This document shows positions 1-11,910 of a stretch of 64,000 nt of DNA, in pieces (within the stretch, counting starts at the first letter, position 1; each line of letters starts with the position of its first letter). The notes under the pieces are model-generated. The model worked only from the letters and a program-made list of their open reading frames with translations, did not search any database and was not told the origin of the DNA. This DNA comes from Paramacrobiotus metropolitanus (Eukaryota > Tardigrada > Eutardigrada > Parachela > Macrobiotidae): positions 496,001 through 560,000 of the forward strand of contig NW_026570280.1 of the NCBI RefSeq assembly GCF_019649055.1, in the 5' to 3' direction. The translations under genes were made by a program, and so were the position numbers.

Positions 1-90
1 CCTATAAAGCCATAATAAAATTAAAGAACAACCGTCAGACTGAGAAAAACCTTATAGCGGCCTTTTATGCAACCTTGGTTTAATGGCAGA

Positions 91-310
91 CCCGGTACAA
101 CCGTACCGGTACATAGCACTCAATTCGTGTACAACTGTACATCCTTGAGAACTTTCGCTTTCGCCCACGTTCGAAACTTTTTTGGATGGCTTTTTGACAC
201 TGCGTTGCCAGATCATTTGTATACAGGTTGCGGAGTTATGAGGGTGGCAGAATTCCGAAAAGTTTCAATGCATTCAGGTGTACCAAAAGTCTCATTATGC
301 TGTCACTTAA
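91..310. repeat. Half copy of a dispersed TIR/MITE-like family
   Basis: The stretch contains GGTACATAGCAC, then GAACTTTCGCT and CCAAAAGTCTCATTA. The same blocks occur, inverted and in the same order, in the 13791-14293 element and partly at 36655-36830. It is a diverged single arm plus part of the core. No coding signal is seen. Confidence 0.5.
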
Positions 311-1599
311 ATACGCCTGTATCTGTATAATACACCTTTGTTCTAAGCCGCGACAAAAATATCCATGTAAATAGACCTGCCGTGTACATACAGCCTCACC
401 AAGCTAACGAAGAATGAAGACTACAACGAAACATTCGCGTTTAACATTTTATAAGCGATATTTCACTGTTGCACCCAGACGCAACGATGTAATCATTATT
501 GTATTTGTACCCGTTAGCTGTTTAACATTCATTCGTACTAATCAGATAATCTGCACAGGCGCACTGATAAGTTTACTGGCTGATGCCAAATGAAAGGTTT
601 AAGCGTGTTCAGACTGGAATATTTTAGAAAAACAAACTGGCAACAGGAAAAACACTTGAAATTTTCGCCGCAAGTTAAACTTTTCATTATACCTGGGGGC
701 GAAAATTTTTACCACCCCTGGGGCAACTTTGTATCATAAATACACATAGATTATACATTCGGTGTCGCTTTAACGGAAGGCGTATTTAGTAACCAGTTTC
801 CCTGTATCTGTATATACAGAAAAGATGGAAACAACTGTAAAAATAATAATGTTGGATATTAGCACCTACTGCTAATAATAAATCAGTGTATGGATATTTC
901 GAAATTCACTTTTTTCCAGTCCGGTCGGTCGATAAATTCTAATTCCAAGATCCGGTGATTTTGATTTAGAATTACCAGTCCGTTTGTCATCCAGAAGAGG
1001 TCTCGACAATACCTGGATGGAAGCTTGGAGGATTCGTATATATTTGGAATCGTTTGGATACGTATTCGAACTTCAGATTCCAGAGACTGATAAATACAGC
1101 AGATTTGTAAGACCGGACATTCAAAAAATGCAGCCGATACTAACTGAATATTGGATTTAAATGAATGAAATTAAGCTATTTCATGCATATAAAACCTGGA
1201 CCGAAGCCTACAAGGATATGGATTCTCAACCTTGTGGCTTACAACGCCCATTCATCCGCATACTGCGGATCGGCTAGCATGTTGTTACCACGAAAATGCG
1301 TTTTGTCCGTCCTACCAGCCAGACCCCTTTTCTGTGCCAAACAAAAAGATCACAGTCCTGTACCATTGTCACTGTCTGCCTGTCATTATTAGTTACAGTT
1401 AGTAGCTTACTCAAAATAGGTTTTCAGTTTTCCACACTCGAAGAGAAGCGCCACAGTGAAGTCGGGCCAAACCAGGCCGCTGCTTACCTATCGTACGTTT
1501 CGTTTGCTCAGTGGAACACAGTTTTATATACTTCTACCGGCATTGGCCGACATAATAAAAAGCTTGCGCTGATACGAATAACCTGCTCTTCCTTGCGCC
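311..1599. other. No gene seen
   Basis: Only short open stretches with no recognisable motif, signal peptide or splice partner. Sequence is AT-rich and looks intergenic. Confidence 0.5.
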
Positions 1600-2198
1600 T
1601 CACCAGGGCACATAAGGGTCCTCCAAATTCAGAAAAATCTCGTCTTTTGTAAAAAGATAGTATACTACCCAAGTATGCTTAAAAAAATATTTTCAGCTGC
1701 TGTAATTAAGATAGGCGTGGCCAGCGCAATTAAAAGAGTACGCAATACCACATATGTATGTACTTACTATGTTATTACAATGCACAGCGAAGGCTTTATG
1801 CATACGAGTATGCCGGCCCGTCATATATTGCAGTAGGCCACTAATTAGTAAACACTAAACACACTAATCCGGAAATAACAAATTTTGAAAATTTCCAGAT
1901 TGACAGCGGCGGTAGGGACCACCGCGTGCGGGTTTCACTTGGCTCGGTGCTAGCAGCTGCCCGAGTGCCCACCGCAGTGACTGCTACTCGTACAGACTGC
2001 TTAAAGCCTGCCGGCTGTGCATTGTCATAACATAGTACGTATGCGGTATTGCGTACTCTTTTAATTTGCGCTGGCCACGCCTATCTTAATTACAGCAGCT
2101 GAAAATACTTTTTTAAGCATACTTGGGTAGTATACTATCTTTTTACAAAAGATGAGATTTTTCTGAATTTGGAGGACCCCTATTTGCCCTGGTCAGTG
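1600..2198. mobile_element. Palindromic MITE-like element with ~155-bp inverted arms
   Basis: The left arm (about 1600-1753) and right arm (about 2042-2198) are near-perfect inverted repeats. They share GTAGTATACT, CAGCTGCTGTAATTAAGATA and GGCGTGGCCAGCGCA. The ~290-bp centre holds a GC-rich block. There is no transposase reading frame, so this is a non-autonomous DNA transposon or fold-back element. Confidence 0.75.
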
Positions 2199-5100
2199 GA
2201 ATGACCTGCTCATATTGGGCAAAAATCAATCAAAAATCAATCAATTATCAGTACAAGTACAGTACTTTATCTACAGCAAATTGCTGGATTACTTTTCCGA
2301 ACCGGTACGTTTTAATACTATTAGTGGGACTTATCAGGAGCCGGAATCAACAAGTGGTGCTATGTATTAATGCGCATTTGAGCAGTATCTGTATCCTGTA
2401 CTCAGTACAGCTACAAAATAATAATCGCATTTCCGGCGCGTTACGCTTTTTCAGTAAATAGCTCAATACAGAGTCGACTTATCACTGCAGCACGCTTTGT
2501 TTATTATAATATGTAATATGTTGTTCTTTACCTGTACACATCTGTTTACTGTATCTCATATAATGTGGATAGAACGAACAACTTACCTGGTTAATTACGG
2601 ATCTTTTGATTGTACGGTACTTAACGACATAGGTATTACTGTACGGTATTTTACAAGAGTATACCTTTTTAAAGATGTGTGTTTTTGTGTTCACTATTCA
2701 GTCTGGCTCTTGCTGCGTTAGCTGTTTCGGTATACAAGAAACTAAGAAAAATACGGAGCTGTTAAAAGAAAATAAATCGACATGCAAACACGTAAACGTA
2801 AACTATAATGCTTGAAAACTTGCTTGTGCAGTTGTGCTCATATGAATACATTTCTATTTCCATCGAAATTGTAAGAACAGCGCCAGTTTCCCCAATAAAA
2901 AAAATAAGCTATCGTCATGCTGATAAGTGATAACTCGGTGCAGCCACGGGATCGCCAGTTATCCGTTTTGATCCCGGTTATCGTAGGACTCAAAAGTGTA
3001 AATCAGCAGCAGGAAAAACTCCCGCTGCGTTGCCGTCCCGTCTACTGATTTCCTGTTGGACAATAGATACACGAGCATGTATGTGGATAAGTTTGCAGCA
3101 GAGCAAAAACTCCCGCTAACTCACCGTCTCCTGATCAAGAAGGTATCAGGTAGCATCTGCATCTCGGCAATCTGGGCAACTTATCATCACCAGCAACTGA
3201 AGCTAACAATTATCATTGTTAGCTTCAGTTCTTCAACAAAACGACAACGTGTTGCAAAATTTCTTGATTCAGAGAGCGTTAAAGGAAAGACAGATTTGAT
3301 AGATTACGTGAATGAAAATGAGGGAGACGCTCAGTACTCATTCTTACGCCACCGGTACGCTTGAACTCTACAGTACATGATTTATTAGTATAATCTCACA
3401 ATTAATACATGAAAACCTAACTTGAAGACAAATGACTGCAAAAATAATTTTTTAAAAATTAATTTACAGCTTCATACATCCACGGTAGGTCAACAGTACT
3501 CATGCAAAAAGGTCACATTGGTGGTAAATGGTAATGTTACAAAGTGGCCGCGAATGCGTTGTAACATCTTGCGGCGCAGTAAAAAGTAATTTGAAGATCC
3601 ACTTACACCCACGTCACGTAAACTGTCTTTGATTTTTTTCCGCGGTCGTCGTTAAGGTAACTACGGAGGTGGGGCGTGCCGCAATAAGGTTAATATGGCT
3701 CGAGCTCGTACTTGTGAATTTCCCCGCGTAAAGCGATCGGTCGTTTTGTGGACCGGGCTTGGCATCAAAAGTCTCATTACTGACCGATATTTTTCGAAAT
3801 TTCCATGTACACGTCTCGGTGACGCTTGCTATGAGGAAAATCGCGTTATTATTTTTCTTATACTCGTATGTAATATTATGATTTCCGTCAATGCATGTCA
3901 TCTGGCTGTAGAATTACATAAATAAATGATTCACAAAATTATTTGAAACTGCGGGAAAGTCCCGTTTATGTACACGAATTTGGTATCATATACAACCTAT
4001 GGTACGGTCCGTACCAGTACCAAAAAAAAATCTGGATCGCGTTTTTCGTTTTGCACCCCGCGGTAATCATCCGTAGACCGCCGGTAGATGCCGTGTAGTT
4101 ACATTTGTAGTTACTGTGGTTTCTAAATTTCATAGGTCATTAGCACGTATACAGGCTGTTACGGTATACGGTATACCGTGTATCGGTATACACGGTAACG
4201 CATGATACCAGCTTAAGCTTCTACCGCACCGTATATCGTGTGCGTTTTGCCAGTACTTGAAGACCGTGTCTTAGCTTACAGTTACGTAAGTTAGCCGTTC
4301 CCATGAATTTTTGCGGCAAAGATTGTCACTAGAGATTCAGCGTGGTAACGCGGCATCTGTTATGGGAACGATGGAAGGAGCGGAAAAGTTTAATGAGATT
4401 CTGATGTTGTAAAAATGCCGATGTTTGATATATTTTCAAATTACGTTGTACCGCAGGTAAAATAAAACAAACAGTTAGATAGGATAGATCATAAAATACA
4501 GGTACGGTCAAGTACTTACTGTAGTGTGAGGAGGACTGGTAACCTACCGTTTGACGTCATCAGTCTCGCATACACGGAAGGGCGGCTGAAATGGTGACAG
4601 ATGCGCGTTTTTCACGGTTTTTCTCAGTTTTCTCAGAATTTTTCTTATCTCTTCTATTTCTAACCCCTCATGTTTGGGTTTCTAAATTCAATATGATCAG
4701 TTAAAATATCAGAAAGCTTTAGAGAAGAAAGGAACTGAGAATATCTTTTGAAAAGGACAAGAAAAATCTGTGGATTTATTGTAAGCAGTAGCACAGCAGT
4801 GCAATCTGTATGCGACAGTGATGACTTAGACGACCGTTGCACAGTCGGTTCTCAGTCCTTCTAGCTATAGTAAGTTCTTGGTACGGTTTATAATTATTTT
4901 TACATTCCTGGCGGACTGACCGTACCGTATACCGTGTATCTGTACGTTGCTGCTGTATACGGTCTGCGATCTTTTGCGTAAGCTGCATTCTTCGAAATTT
5001 CCGGCATCGATAACCCTGGCGTTCAGTATATGCAACCAGGCATCAGCCGCATCGCATGACGTCAAGTCATGAGTGCGGTGCAGGTAATCCGTTAACGCGG

Positions 5101-5584
5101 TTGACGAACAGCCGACGGCGGCGCTTTGCTGCCACTCTATCGAGCATTCATCCTTTGACAGTATAACATGGCGCAATATGCTAGTTTAAGAACGATGGTC
5201 TGTTTTAAGTCATCCACAAGCTTGTGCTGGATTTCCACGACCGAGGTCGGTAATCTTTCGTAGAAACTGGAGAATATCAGCCAAACTGGGCATACCTAGG
5301 TTGGCTAGGTTAACCGCCACCCCGGGGCACTGCGTCAACTCGGCTTATCCCGTTAGATGCAACGCTCAGTCATTGCACACAGCAGACAGTTTTCCTTCAC
5401 CCCGAGAGATGAGACAACTTGCTGCGGGAAATATCGTGGATGTCAGATATAATCTCCCAGCTGATTTATCCTGGGTTTTATTGAATCAGGGAACGCTGCA
5501 GCAGCATGTAGTAGAAAGTACCGTATACTTCGCAATATTCAGTAGATGCAACCTTTCGAGCCGGAATTTTAGTACTATCACAAC
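2199..5584. other. No gene seen; small palindromes
   Basis: Open stretches up to ~103 codons occur on both strands but show no domain, signal peptide or partner exon. Around 4140-4200 there are overlapping GGTATAC/GTATACC palindromes, and GTACC/GGTAC words are frequent. One strong hairpin (3195-3230) is listed separately. Confidence 0.45.
3195..3230. repeat. Perfect 16-bp hairpin, 4-nt loop
   Basis: Arm AACTGAAGCTAACAAT (3195-3210), loop TATC, then the exact reverse complement (3215-3230). There is no T-run after it and no neighbouring gene, so a terminator role is not supported. Function unknown. Confidence 0.85.
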
Positions 5585-6102
5585 ATGGCGTGGAAGCGGT
5601 GTAATCTGTTATTGACTGTGATGCTATTCGGTGGCATCTATATTGCCTGTGCACTGCATCCGGCTGGACGCATTATTCCGCGCGACAGTAAGCTCGTTTC
5701 GTTCGTGATCTGTTTAAAGGGAACATGAATTTTTATGCGCTATGTGGTTCACAACTTCACCGTACATCAGTAAATTGAAAACCTTTCGTAATTGTGTCCG
5801 TGAGAAAAAATGCGGTAGAAACCGTAGCATTTAAAGTATTTGCATTTACTTGTAAGGAAAGGTCACAATATTACTGATTTTTGCGTAACTGTTCTGCAGA
5901 TTTGAACGATATTATCAGACCGATGAAACGCGCCGCGAATCTTCGCCCGACTGATGGCTTGTGCGCCGCGCTCTGCCAGCGCTACCGGCGCTGTGTGAAG
6001 GGTCGGTGGAACTGGATTTCCGTGGTGGGCAGCGGTCTAATTCAGTGCGCCGGTATCCGCGAGCGACTGCAGCGCTGCGAGTGCTCCATCACGCGTGGCT
6101 GA
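5585..6102 (+). CDS. Small secreted six-cysteine peptide (two exons)
   Basis: Exon 1 (5585-5687) starts at ATG and codes a signal peptide (hydrophobic core LLLTVMLFGGIYIACA). The donor is A|GTAAGC. A 212-nt intron ends at TTCTGCAG, and exon 2 (5900-6102) carries on in the matching phase to a stop, giving 101 residues. The mature part has six cysteines at about 56, 60, 66, 84, 94 and 96, spaced C-x3-C-x5-C-x17-C-x9-C-x-C, enough for three disulfides, with a GRWNWISV block between cysteines 3 and 4. Six even cysteines and a signal peptide suggest an extracellular disulfide-rich peptide. The spacing does not match the CS-alpha-beta defensin order, and I do not recognise the family. Decayed relatives lie at 13405-13640, 30055-30190 and 36850-37290, always plus strand. 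The role could be defence, venom-like or signalling; the sequence does not decide. Confidence 0.65.
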
Positions 6103-7064
6103 GCGCCGTCACTGTCGGCGCTAAACGTTTTTTTTCCAGGCTTGATTTAATGTTGAATTACAGCAACGAGATGATACTAAAGTATTCTCATAGCATGCTG
6201 ATTTCTGCTAATCTGCTTGTCCACGCAGTCAACCTAGGTTATTGTGGTAGGAAAACGGAAAGATTGTTGGTCCAATCAGAGTTTCTTTCGTTGCAACATA
6301 TGACGTGCAGTTGCGAGGGTTATCTCACCGGTTCTCTTTTTCATAATAACGATGTGAATTGCAGCTGCATTGCTGATTGATTCGACTCACAGAATAGTCC
6401 CATTATACGAGCGAGAACAAACTATTATCGGAAACTGGTCGCCGGCATCATCGCTAGTTTCAGTTCGAGAAGATACGCCTTGATTAATGACAGGGTAGAA
6501 TTAAAATGAAGTCAGCGCAGATGGCGTTTATAAAAACTGGAAGAAACATGAAACAGAGTATGCCCTGAAAATCGGAGCGCGTGGAAAATTAGCTTGTACG
6601 AGTATAATATCACGTTTCCATGCATCCACTCCACTGCTCCGTCTTTTCACTAGACGTTATCAACTGAATTTTAAATTCGCCTAGCAGAATTTGTTATGCT
6701 GCATTGGGGGTCACTACCATTAATCAGTGAATTAATGAGAGTGCTGCATTTCTCCGTCTGTTTAGCAATTTACTCGATGAATACTGACGCGACAGCATTA
6801 GACGAGAATGAGCTAAAGCTATCAGAGGATCTAACAACACAAAACAAGATAGTGCAGTGAATATCGAAGACTATTTGCAGGATCTGAAAAATACGAGTTC
6901 TTCTATATGAAAATCCATGGTATTTCATTCGCACTTGATTAATATTGTTTTTCTACATTTCCGTTCGCCTAATCGAAGCATCCACCAGAGTCCAAGCGAC
7001 TTTTTTGTGATGAAATTTTTCTGCAGCGGTCCCGCTTTCGAATTTAAATGATCATATATACGAA
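6103..7064. other. No gene seen
   Basis: One plus-strand open stretch reaches to 6380 but is a shadow of the cysteine-rich exon frame. Nothing else is supported. Confidence 0.45.
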
Positions 7065-7152
7065 GCAAACGAAAACGAAAAAAAAACGAAAAGAAAGTTG
7101 AAAAAAACGAAAATGAAACGAAAAGAAAGTTGAAAAGGAAAAGAAAGTTGTC
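7065..7152. repeat. A-rich low-complexity tract
   Basis: Imperfect repeats of ACGAAAA and GAAAGTTGAAAA. It lies just beyond the 3' end of the minus-strand LRR gene. No further function is visible. Confidence 0.8.
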
Positions 7153-7254
7153 AGGCCACGATGCAGGCAGGATTTGCGCAGGGTCACAGTTTACGTAAAG
7201 GTTAAGTCAACCGCGCCAATCCATTTCGTTGAAATGTGTGGTTTTATTAGTCAT

Positions 7255-8306
7255 TTAGGCTGTTTTCCCTTCCGCGTGTGTGGCATTATCGGTGCCGCAC
7301 GCAAAAGCGTCAGTTTCCAAGGAACACTGCAGGAGTGCGCTGTAAAGGCTCCCGATCATGTACACCTCTCCCAGACCGTATTCCCGGCACAGTTTGTGAG
7401 ATTTGATAAAATTCCGCAACCAGGCAAACTGCGAATCACAGCGTAGCTTGCGCACCGCCTCAGCTTTCTGACTGAAGCTCTCATCCAACGCCAGATACTT
7501 TAGACTCGGTAGATCGGTGAACGTTCCTACTTCCAGGGACGCAATCTGCGTTTCAATGAAAACAATGATTGCGACGTTCCGCAGCCCACGGAAGTCGCTT
7601 CTGCGAATAGTCAGGCTAGTTAGACGAATGTCAATGGACAGTTCCACGAGGTTATCCAGTGTCAGTGCGGGTAGAAAAGCTGTAACGTTGGATAGCTGGA
7701 TGTGTTTCAGCCGGAGGACCACGACCTGCTGACCAATGCGTCCCAAGGTCGCCGGTGTCAAGAAATCAGCATTGTCGATTTCTGCTCTGACGGCGCGATC
7801 AGGACTGTGTGTGTGGATAGCTTTACTTGCTCAACAAAATCCTGAAATATACACACGGGAGAATAATGTCCTTGTTTTTCGCGATCCGGACACTTTCACA
7901 AATGGATTCGCATACCGGGCACAAGAGATACAGTATGCTACCTGGGTTGTTACGTTGCCTTCTGGACGGCACATCAGCTTCACATGCGACTGAATTGTAG
8001 TCAGCGTCAAGTTCTCCAGGTACGCCCTCACCCTCCGATATCCTGGCGTCCAAGGCATCACCCTTTTCGAGGGTTTTCCGTAGCCGGCGCAGTCCAACAG
8101 ATTGTGTCTCGGCGGGCCACAGGGATTGATTGGACGAGCGCTGCATTCGCGCACCGTCATGGGCTTGACGTTGAACCTCGAAAGGGTTTCCGCCATCGCT
8201 AAAACGTGCGCTGGACTTCCTTTTGCCAGTTTAAAATTATAATTGTTGTACCAAGTTTCGTACCTGGAAGAATCCAAAGCAGAACAATTGCGAACGTCCT
8301 AAACAT
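7255..8306 (-). CDS. Secreted leucine-rich-repeat protein (three exons)
   Basis: Exon 1 (8306-8264) codes a signal peptide starting MFRTFAIVLLWILP. A 44-nt intron (8263-8220) leads to exon 2 (8219-7916), which codes a cysteine-containing N-terminal region (C-S-A-R-P-I-N-P-C, later L-L-D-C and CISC). A 111-nt intron (7915-7805, donor GTATGC, acceptor CACAG) leads to exon 3 (7804-7255), which holds LRR-like segments (LVELSIDIRLTSLTI, LRNVAIIVFIETQIASLEV, LPSLKYLAL) and a cysteine-containing cap. All three joins keep phase, giving 298 residues. No membrane segment is seen after the signal peptide, so the product is probably secreted. LRR proteins of this kind usually bind other proteins; the ligand cannot be inferred. 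A fragment related to exon 2 is present at 13180-13345. The 44-nt intron is unusually short. Confidence 0.65.
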
Positions 8307-8397
8307 TGCGGCGCAGGCGGCAGGCGCGAATAAAACTGGCGAGTAACGATATTGTGCTGTCTGTACCAAAGTGATCACAGGTTTTAGAGCACAGATT

Positions 8398-8819
8398 TTA
8401 CATAAGAGCACAGAGCACAGATTTTACATAATCTAACGTAGATCCATTACGTTCAATACATACAGTACCATATTCGCAAGCGCGTTTACCTGAATTTTCC
8501 TGCAGGGTATCGACAATTCCAAGCGCTTTAGAGAACCAGTATGTGTAACGTTCTGTCCAATGAATGATACGGCAATAGTACATCTCAGTGCCGCGAGCGA
8601 TACAACAGCGGAAAGACCGTCCGCCCGCATGCTTTTGCCCGTAGGTCGGCAAATCGTCCGGCGGCTTCAGAAAGCGTAGGCAGTAAACTTTTCCCGCCCA
8701 GTTTTTTTTACCTTGGAGATATTGTGAGCGTCTGGGAAAAGGATTTTACCAGGAAGGTTATGCTTGATTATATATTCGGAGGCGAAGGAGTCTGCCAGTT
8801 CCCGGAATGTTCGCATCAT
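8398..8819 (-). pseudogene. Unrecognised coding sequence with one frame break
   Basis: An ATG pair at 8819-8814 opens a frame beginning MRTFRELADSF that runs to an eight-A tract (8702-8709 on the plus strand). There the apparently coding frame shifts by one. The following frame (AGKVYCLRFLKPPDDLPTYG and onward) stays open to about 8490, where a good donor CAG|GTAAAC lies; unspliced it stops at 8398. Amino-acid composition on both sides is protein-like and contains several Trp, Tyr and Cys residues. I do not recognise the family. The single break at a homopolymer could be a base-calling error or true decay. It lies just upstream of the LRR gene on the same strand, and I see no splice link between them. 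Confidence 0.35.
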
Positions 8820-9240
8820 ACAAGTCAAAACTTTGATGATCTAGCTACTTACACATTTTGAAACATCGAAATACTTTAACTATGCAATTAATGGCAACAT
8901 TTTGACCTTTTATGTATGGTATATTTATTTATTCGAGTTTATTATTTTGGCTGTAATTCTTATGATGATTTGCTCGTACCCCGAAACGTTAAGTTGCTAA
9001 TACCCTTAAATATAACTTTCTTATTCCATAGCTATTATTATAGCTGTTATAACTGTTATAGCTATATATAATGGAGCAGCTGTCTCAGTTATCTTTAAAA
9101 AAAAATTATTTTCGTTATAGTCACAGCAAACAACGTTCAGTTATAGCAAGCATCGGTGCCGCTTTTGTATTTGACAAATAAACGCTGTGTAGACCGGTAC
9201 AGACCATAGGATACTTTGCCGATACGTTTTCAATGAAACA
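8820..9240. other. No gene seen
   Basis: AT-rich spacer between the unrecognised minus-strand gene and the 3' tail of the LINE. Confidence 0.5.
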
Positions 9241-9264
9241 ATTTAATTTAATTTAATTTAATTT
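9241..9264 (-). repeat. (AAATT)n 3' tail of the LINE
   Basis: About five copies of ATTTA/TAAAT lie ~180 bp downstream of the minus-strand RT stop codon. CR1- and jockey-type LINEs often end in such a short simple repeat, so this marks the element's 3' end. Confidence 0.65.
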
Positions 9265-10295
9265 GAGTCAGTGCAGGTAGCCCGTATCCGGCTAGGATGA
9301 CATCTAGCCTGGGATTTTAAACCTGGCTGGCGAAACGCTAATTAGAAAACATCGATGAGTGGGAAACTGACCTGAAGACTCCATACACATACACCAAAAC
9401 AGCGATACATCATACACCAAATAGCAATTCATTAAAACAGATTAACACAGTTTAGTTGTGTACAGAGCGGTTCTAAAACAGCCAAGTGTAGGTAAATCAA
9501 GAATATTGCTCCCGCATTCGTTAACTTTATCCCGAAGTTTTCCCAGTCTCCAGGATAGCTTCGTCTCTCCACACTTCGTTGCCGCACTCTTCTTGATGGT
9601 CACTTGGTCGGCATTGCGCAAGCTGTATGGGTTCCGTTTCGGTCCAAGGTCGATCATATCGGTAAGGTACGCTGGTACGTTGAACGGCTCCGGATGTTTA
9701 ATCTTGTACAGCCAGATGGCCGCCTGGTGCCGCCATCGCGTGAACAATGGGAGGATTCCAAAGCGATTCATCAGTAGATTCACTGGCGTTTTCGGGTAGT
9801 TTGCAATTGCTCGAACAGCGTTACGGTGTGCAACCGCGAGCTTCACGCGCAAGGACACAGACGCGCTGCTCCACACTGTAGAACAGTAGTCCAAACGTGA
9901 CTGGACGAACGCGTAGAAAAGTCCAATGCGTTGAGAGTCGCACAGACCGTCTTTCGCACGATTTATGAGAGCTGTTCCATGACTAACACTTTTTTGAACC
10001 TTATTAAACTGTTCGGTCCATTTCAAGTGCTGGTCAATTACCACTCCGAAGTGTTTAACGGATGTTTCTGGTTCGAACTGGTGACCATTCAGCATGATTG
10101 CTGGTCGTATCTTTTTATTACTGCGCGAAGAAAAACGTACATCAACTTCGACTTTTCTCATTAATGAGAAGGTGGTTGGCGTTCAACCGCTCTACAATTC
10201 CGGTGAGTGCACTTTCTAGCTTAGTTGCTGCATCCGCCTTGTATCGGCAGTAACGTAACCGATGGTGTCGCCCGCAGAGCTTTCTAGTTGCACTT
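9265..10295 (-). mobile_element. Non-LTR retrotransposon, 3' part (outer LINE)
   Basis: The minus strand codes the C-terminal part of a LINE reverse transcriptase. At 10295-10240 one frame carries the motif-C region, with GDT in place of the usual YADD followed by IGYVTAD. A frame change follows, and a 239-residue frame (10161-9442) contains HFGVVIDQHLKWTEQ, SRLDYCSTVWS and YPKTPVNLLMNRFGILPL, typical of the RT C-terminus of CR1/jockey-like elements. It is inactive: the catalytic aspartate pair is altered, frames are broken and the 5' end is missing. The rest of its RT lies at 11706-11910, separated by the inserted second element. Confidence 0.8.
10286..10295. repeat. Target-site duplication, right copy on minus strand
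   Basis: AGTTGCACTT on the plus strand, identical to 11696-11705. The two copies bracket the inserted LINE exactly at the point where the outer LINE's RT is interrupted. Confidence 0.8.
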
Positions 10296-11695
10296 TCATT
10301 TGATTGAATCATTAGAGCCCTTGCACTTTTCAAAATAATGTAGTATTTAATTGCAAATTTGCACGTAGTTCCTCATAAACAGTTCCAGCGAGGAACATCC
10401 AAATGGTACACGAAAACACAACAGCAAGATTACAACAAAAACACTTCAGATAAGCCGTCGGTGTCCGGTAAGGTGCCCATAACGCAAAGCGCGTTTCCTC
10501 TTTGAATCTGTATGGACAGTCTCTGTCGGAAAAACTCTTTGGAACGTGGTTGGCCGGTAGCCTGAGCGATCCCACGTCCTACACGGTCCACTAGGCTTTT
10601 TGCGCCTTCACCCTGTGGGCCGTATATTTCGAACGCAGCAGCAGCGAAGTTGTGTCGCGGAGATAGCCAAGCGTGCTTGAGTCGCTTAGCGTTCTCGGCA
10701 ATTTCGGCAGCGGCTCCAGCTGTAACAGCGGTGCGGTCGATGTATGTTGCGGCTAACGTGTCTACGCATGTAACGTCGATCGCGAGTGGCTTTCCATGAT
10801 CCCATGGGATTACGTCACTACGTCTGGGCGTTTTCTGTCAGCCTTCGATAGACCTTTCGGTTCCGTTCTGGAGGGAAACCCAGCCGTTTTCAGCCCTCGA
10901 GCGAATTCGGCGCTGAGTCCGTCGTGTCTGGGGAGGCGCCCGGCGGAGCGTTTACAGCGAAGACCGTGTCTGCCCAACTCGTCAACCTCTGAGCCACAGA
11001 CGCACGTGTGCGGTGTTACAATTGGTGCGGCTATCCGGAGAGCGACGCTGATCTGGAAAGCGGTGTCTTCCAGCAGGTTTCCCAGACAGGCGGCTGGAAG
11101 AGCGTGCAACCAGGCTCCGGATTCCGGCGTCGACATCGCCTTGAAGTGAGCTATGTCCTCGGGTTTAACGCGGATGCTTGACAATCTCTTATGCGACTCC
11201 GTGCAGACCGGAGAGTCCCAGGCTTTCTGCACGTGGCGAAATGAATCTGCGGGCGGTTCAGCTGGGCCGCTGAGCTTACGCCATGCCTGAACGGCGGCAG
11301 TGGTGTCAGTTGGTACGGCTGTTGAGCACAGGCCGATTATCAGGGGACGGAGCGAGGAAGCCGATGCCAGATAGGCGGAAGGTGCTAGCTCCTCGGTGCG
11401 TCTAATCCCTAAGCCGGCAAGGCGGACGGGCAGTGATGCCTGCAACCAGGTCGGGTAACTCATCATAACGTTACAAATGGACTCGAGTGCTTCCCGGTAC
11501 ATCATATCTAGCTTGAAGAGTTCTTCCGGGAACATCCACGCTGACGATGTCCGGAGGACGTGGAGTATTTTTTGTACTCCTAATGCGTGTGACAGCAGAA
11601 ACAAAGCCTGGTGTTTGGGAATCAACTGCAGTCGTGCGGCCATCATGTGCACTTCCTCCGTCTTTTTTGCGATCCACGGTGATACACCCGATGGG
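10296..11695 (-). mobile_element. 5'-truncated non-LTR retrotransposon nested in the outer LINE
   Basis: A minus-strand frame of 297 residues (11703-10810) followed by a shifted frame to about 10433 codes the C-terminal part of an RT polyprotein: GLGIRRTEELAPSAYLAS, then a zinc-knuckle-like CVCGSEVDELGRHGLRC, then SAGRLPRHDGL and KRPD. After the break come D-V-T-C and a helical tail ending at a stop near 10433. The KRPD...D-x-T pattern after a C-C-H-C knuckle resembles the PD-(D/E)XK-type endonuclease of restriction-like-endonuclease LINEs; this assignment is inference. One frame change splits the two halves of the putative nuclease motif, so this copy is dead. The 5' end is truncated within the RT, as is usual for LINE insertions, and 10-bp target duplications flank it. 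Confidence 0.75.
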
Positions 11696-11705
11696 AGTTG
11701 CACTT
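11696..11705. repeat. Target-site duplication, left copy on minus strand
   Basis: AGTTGCACTT, identical to 10286-10295. See the nested LINE. Confidence 0.8.
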
Positions 11706-11910
11706 AACAAAATGGAGTTCTCAAAAAATCGTTAAGGTAAACAGAGAATAAATTCGGACTAAACAGCGATCCCTGTGGGACGCCCGTTTTTGCTTCCGTC
11801 CACTGTGACACACGCTTCCCATTTCGGACTCGCTGCAGCCGGCCAGTCTGCAAAACCTAGAGTATGAGGTAACTAAAATGCAAGTCAGATGACTGAAGTA
11901 CAAGTCAAAT
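11706..11910 (-). mobile_element. Non-LTR retrotransposon, upstream RT part (outer LINE)
   Basis: Minus-strand translation shows the RT motif-B block GVPQGSLFSPNLFSVYLNDF preceded by Q-W-T-E-A-K-T. Across the insertion this block is followed by the motif-C region at 10295, at the spacing expected of one RT. The sequence is 5' truncated near 11910. Confidence 0.75.
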
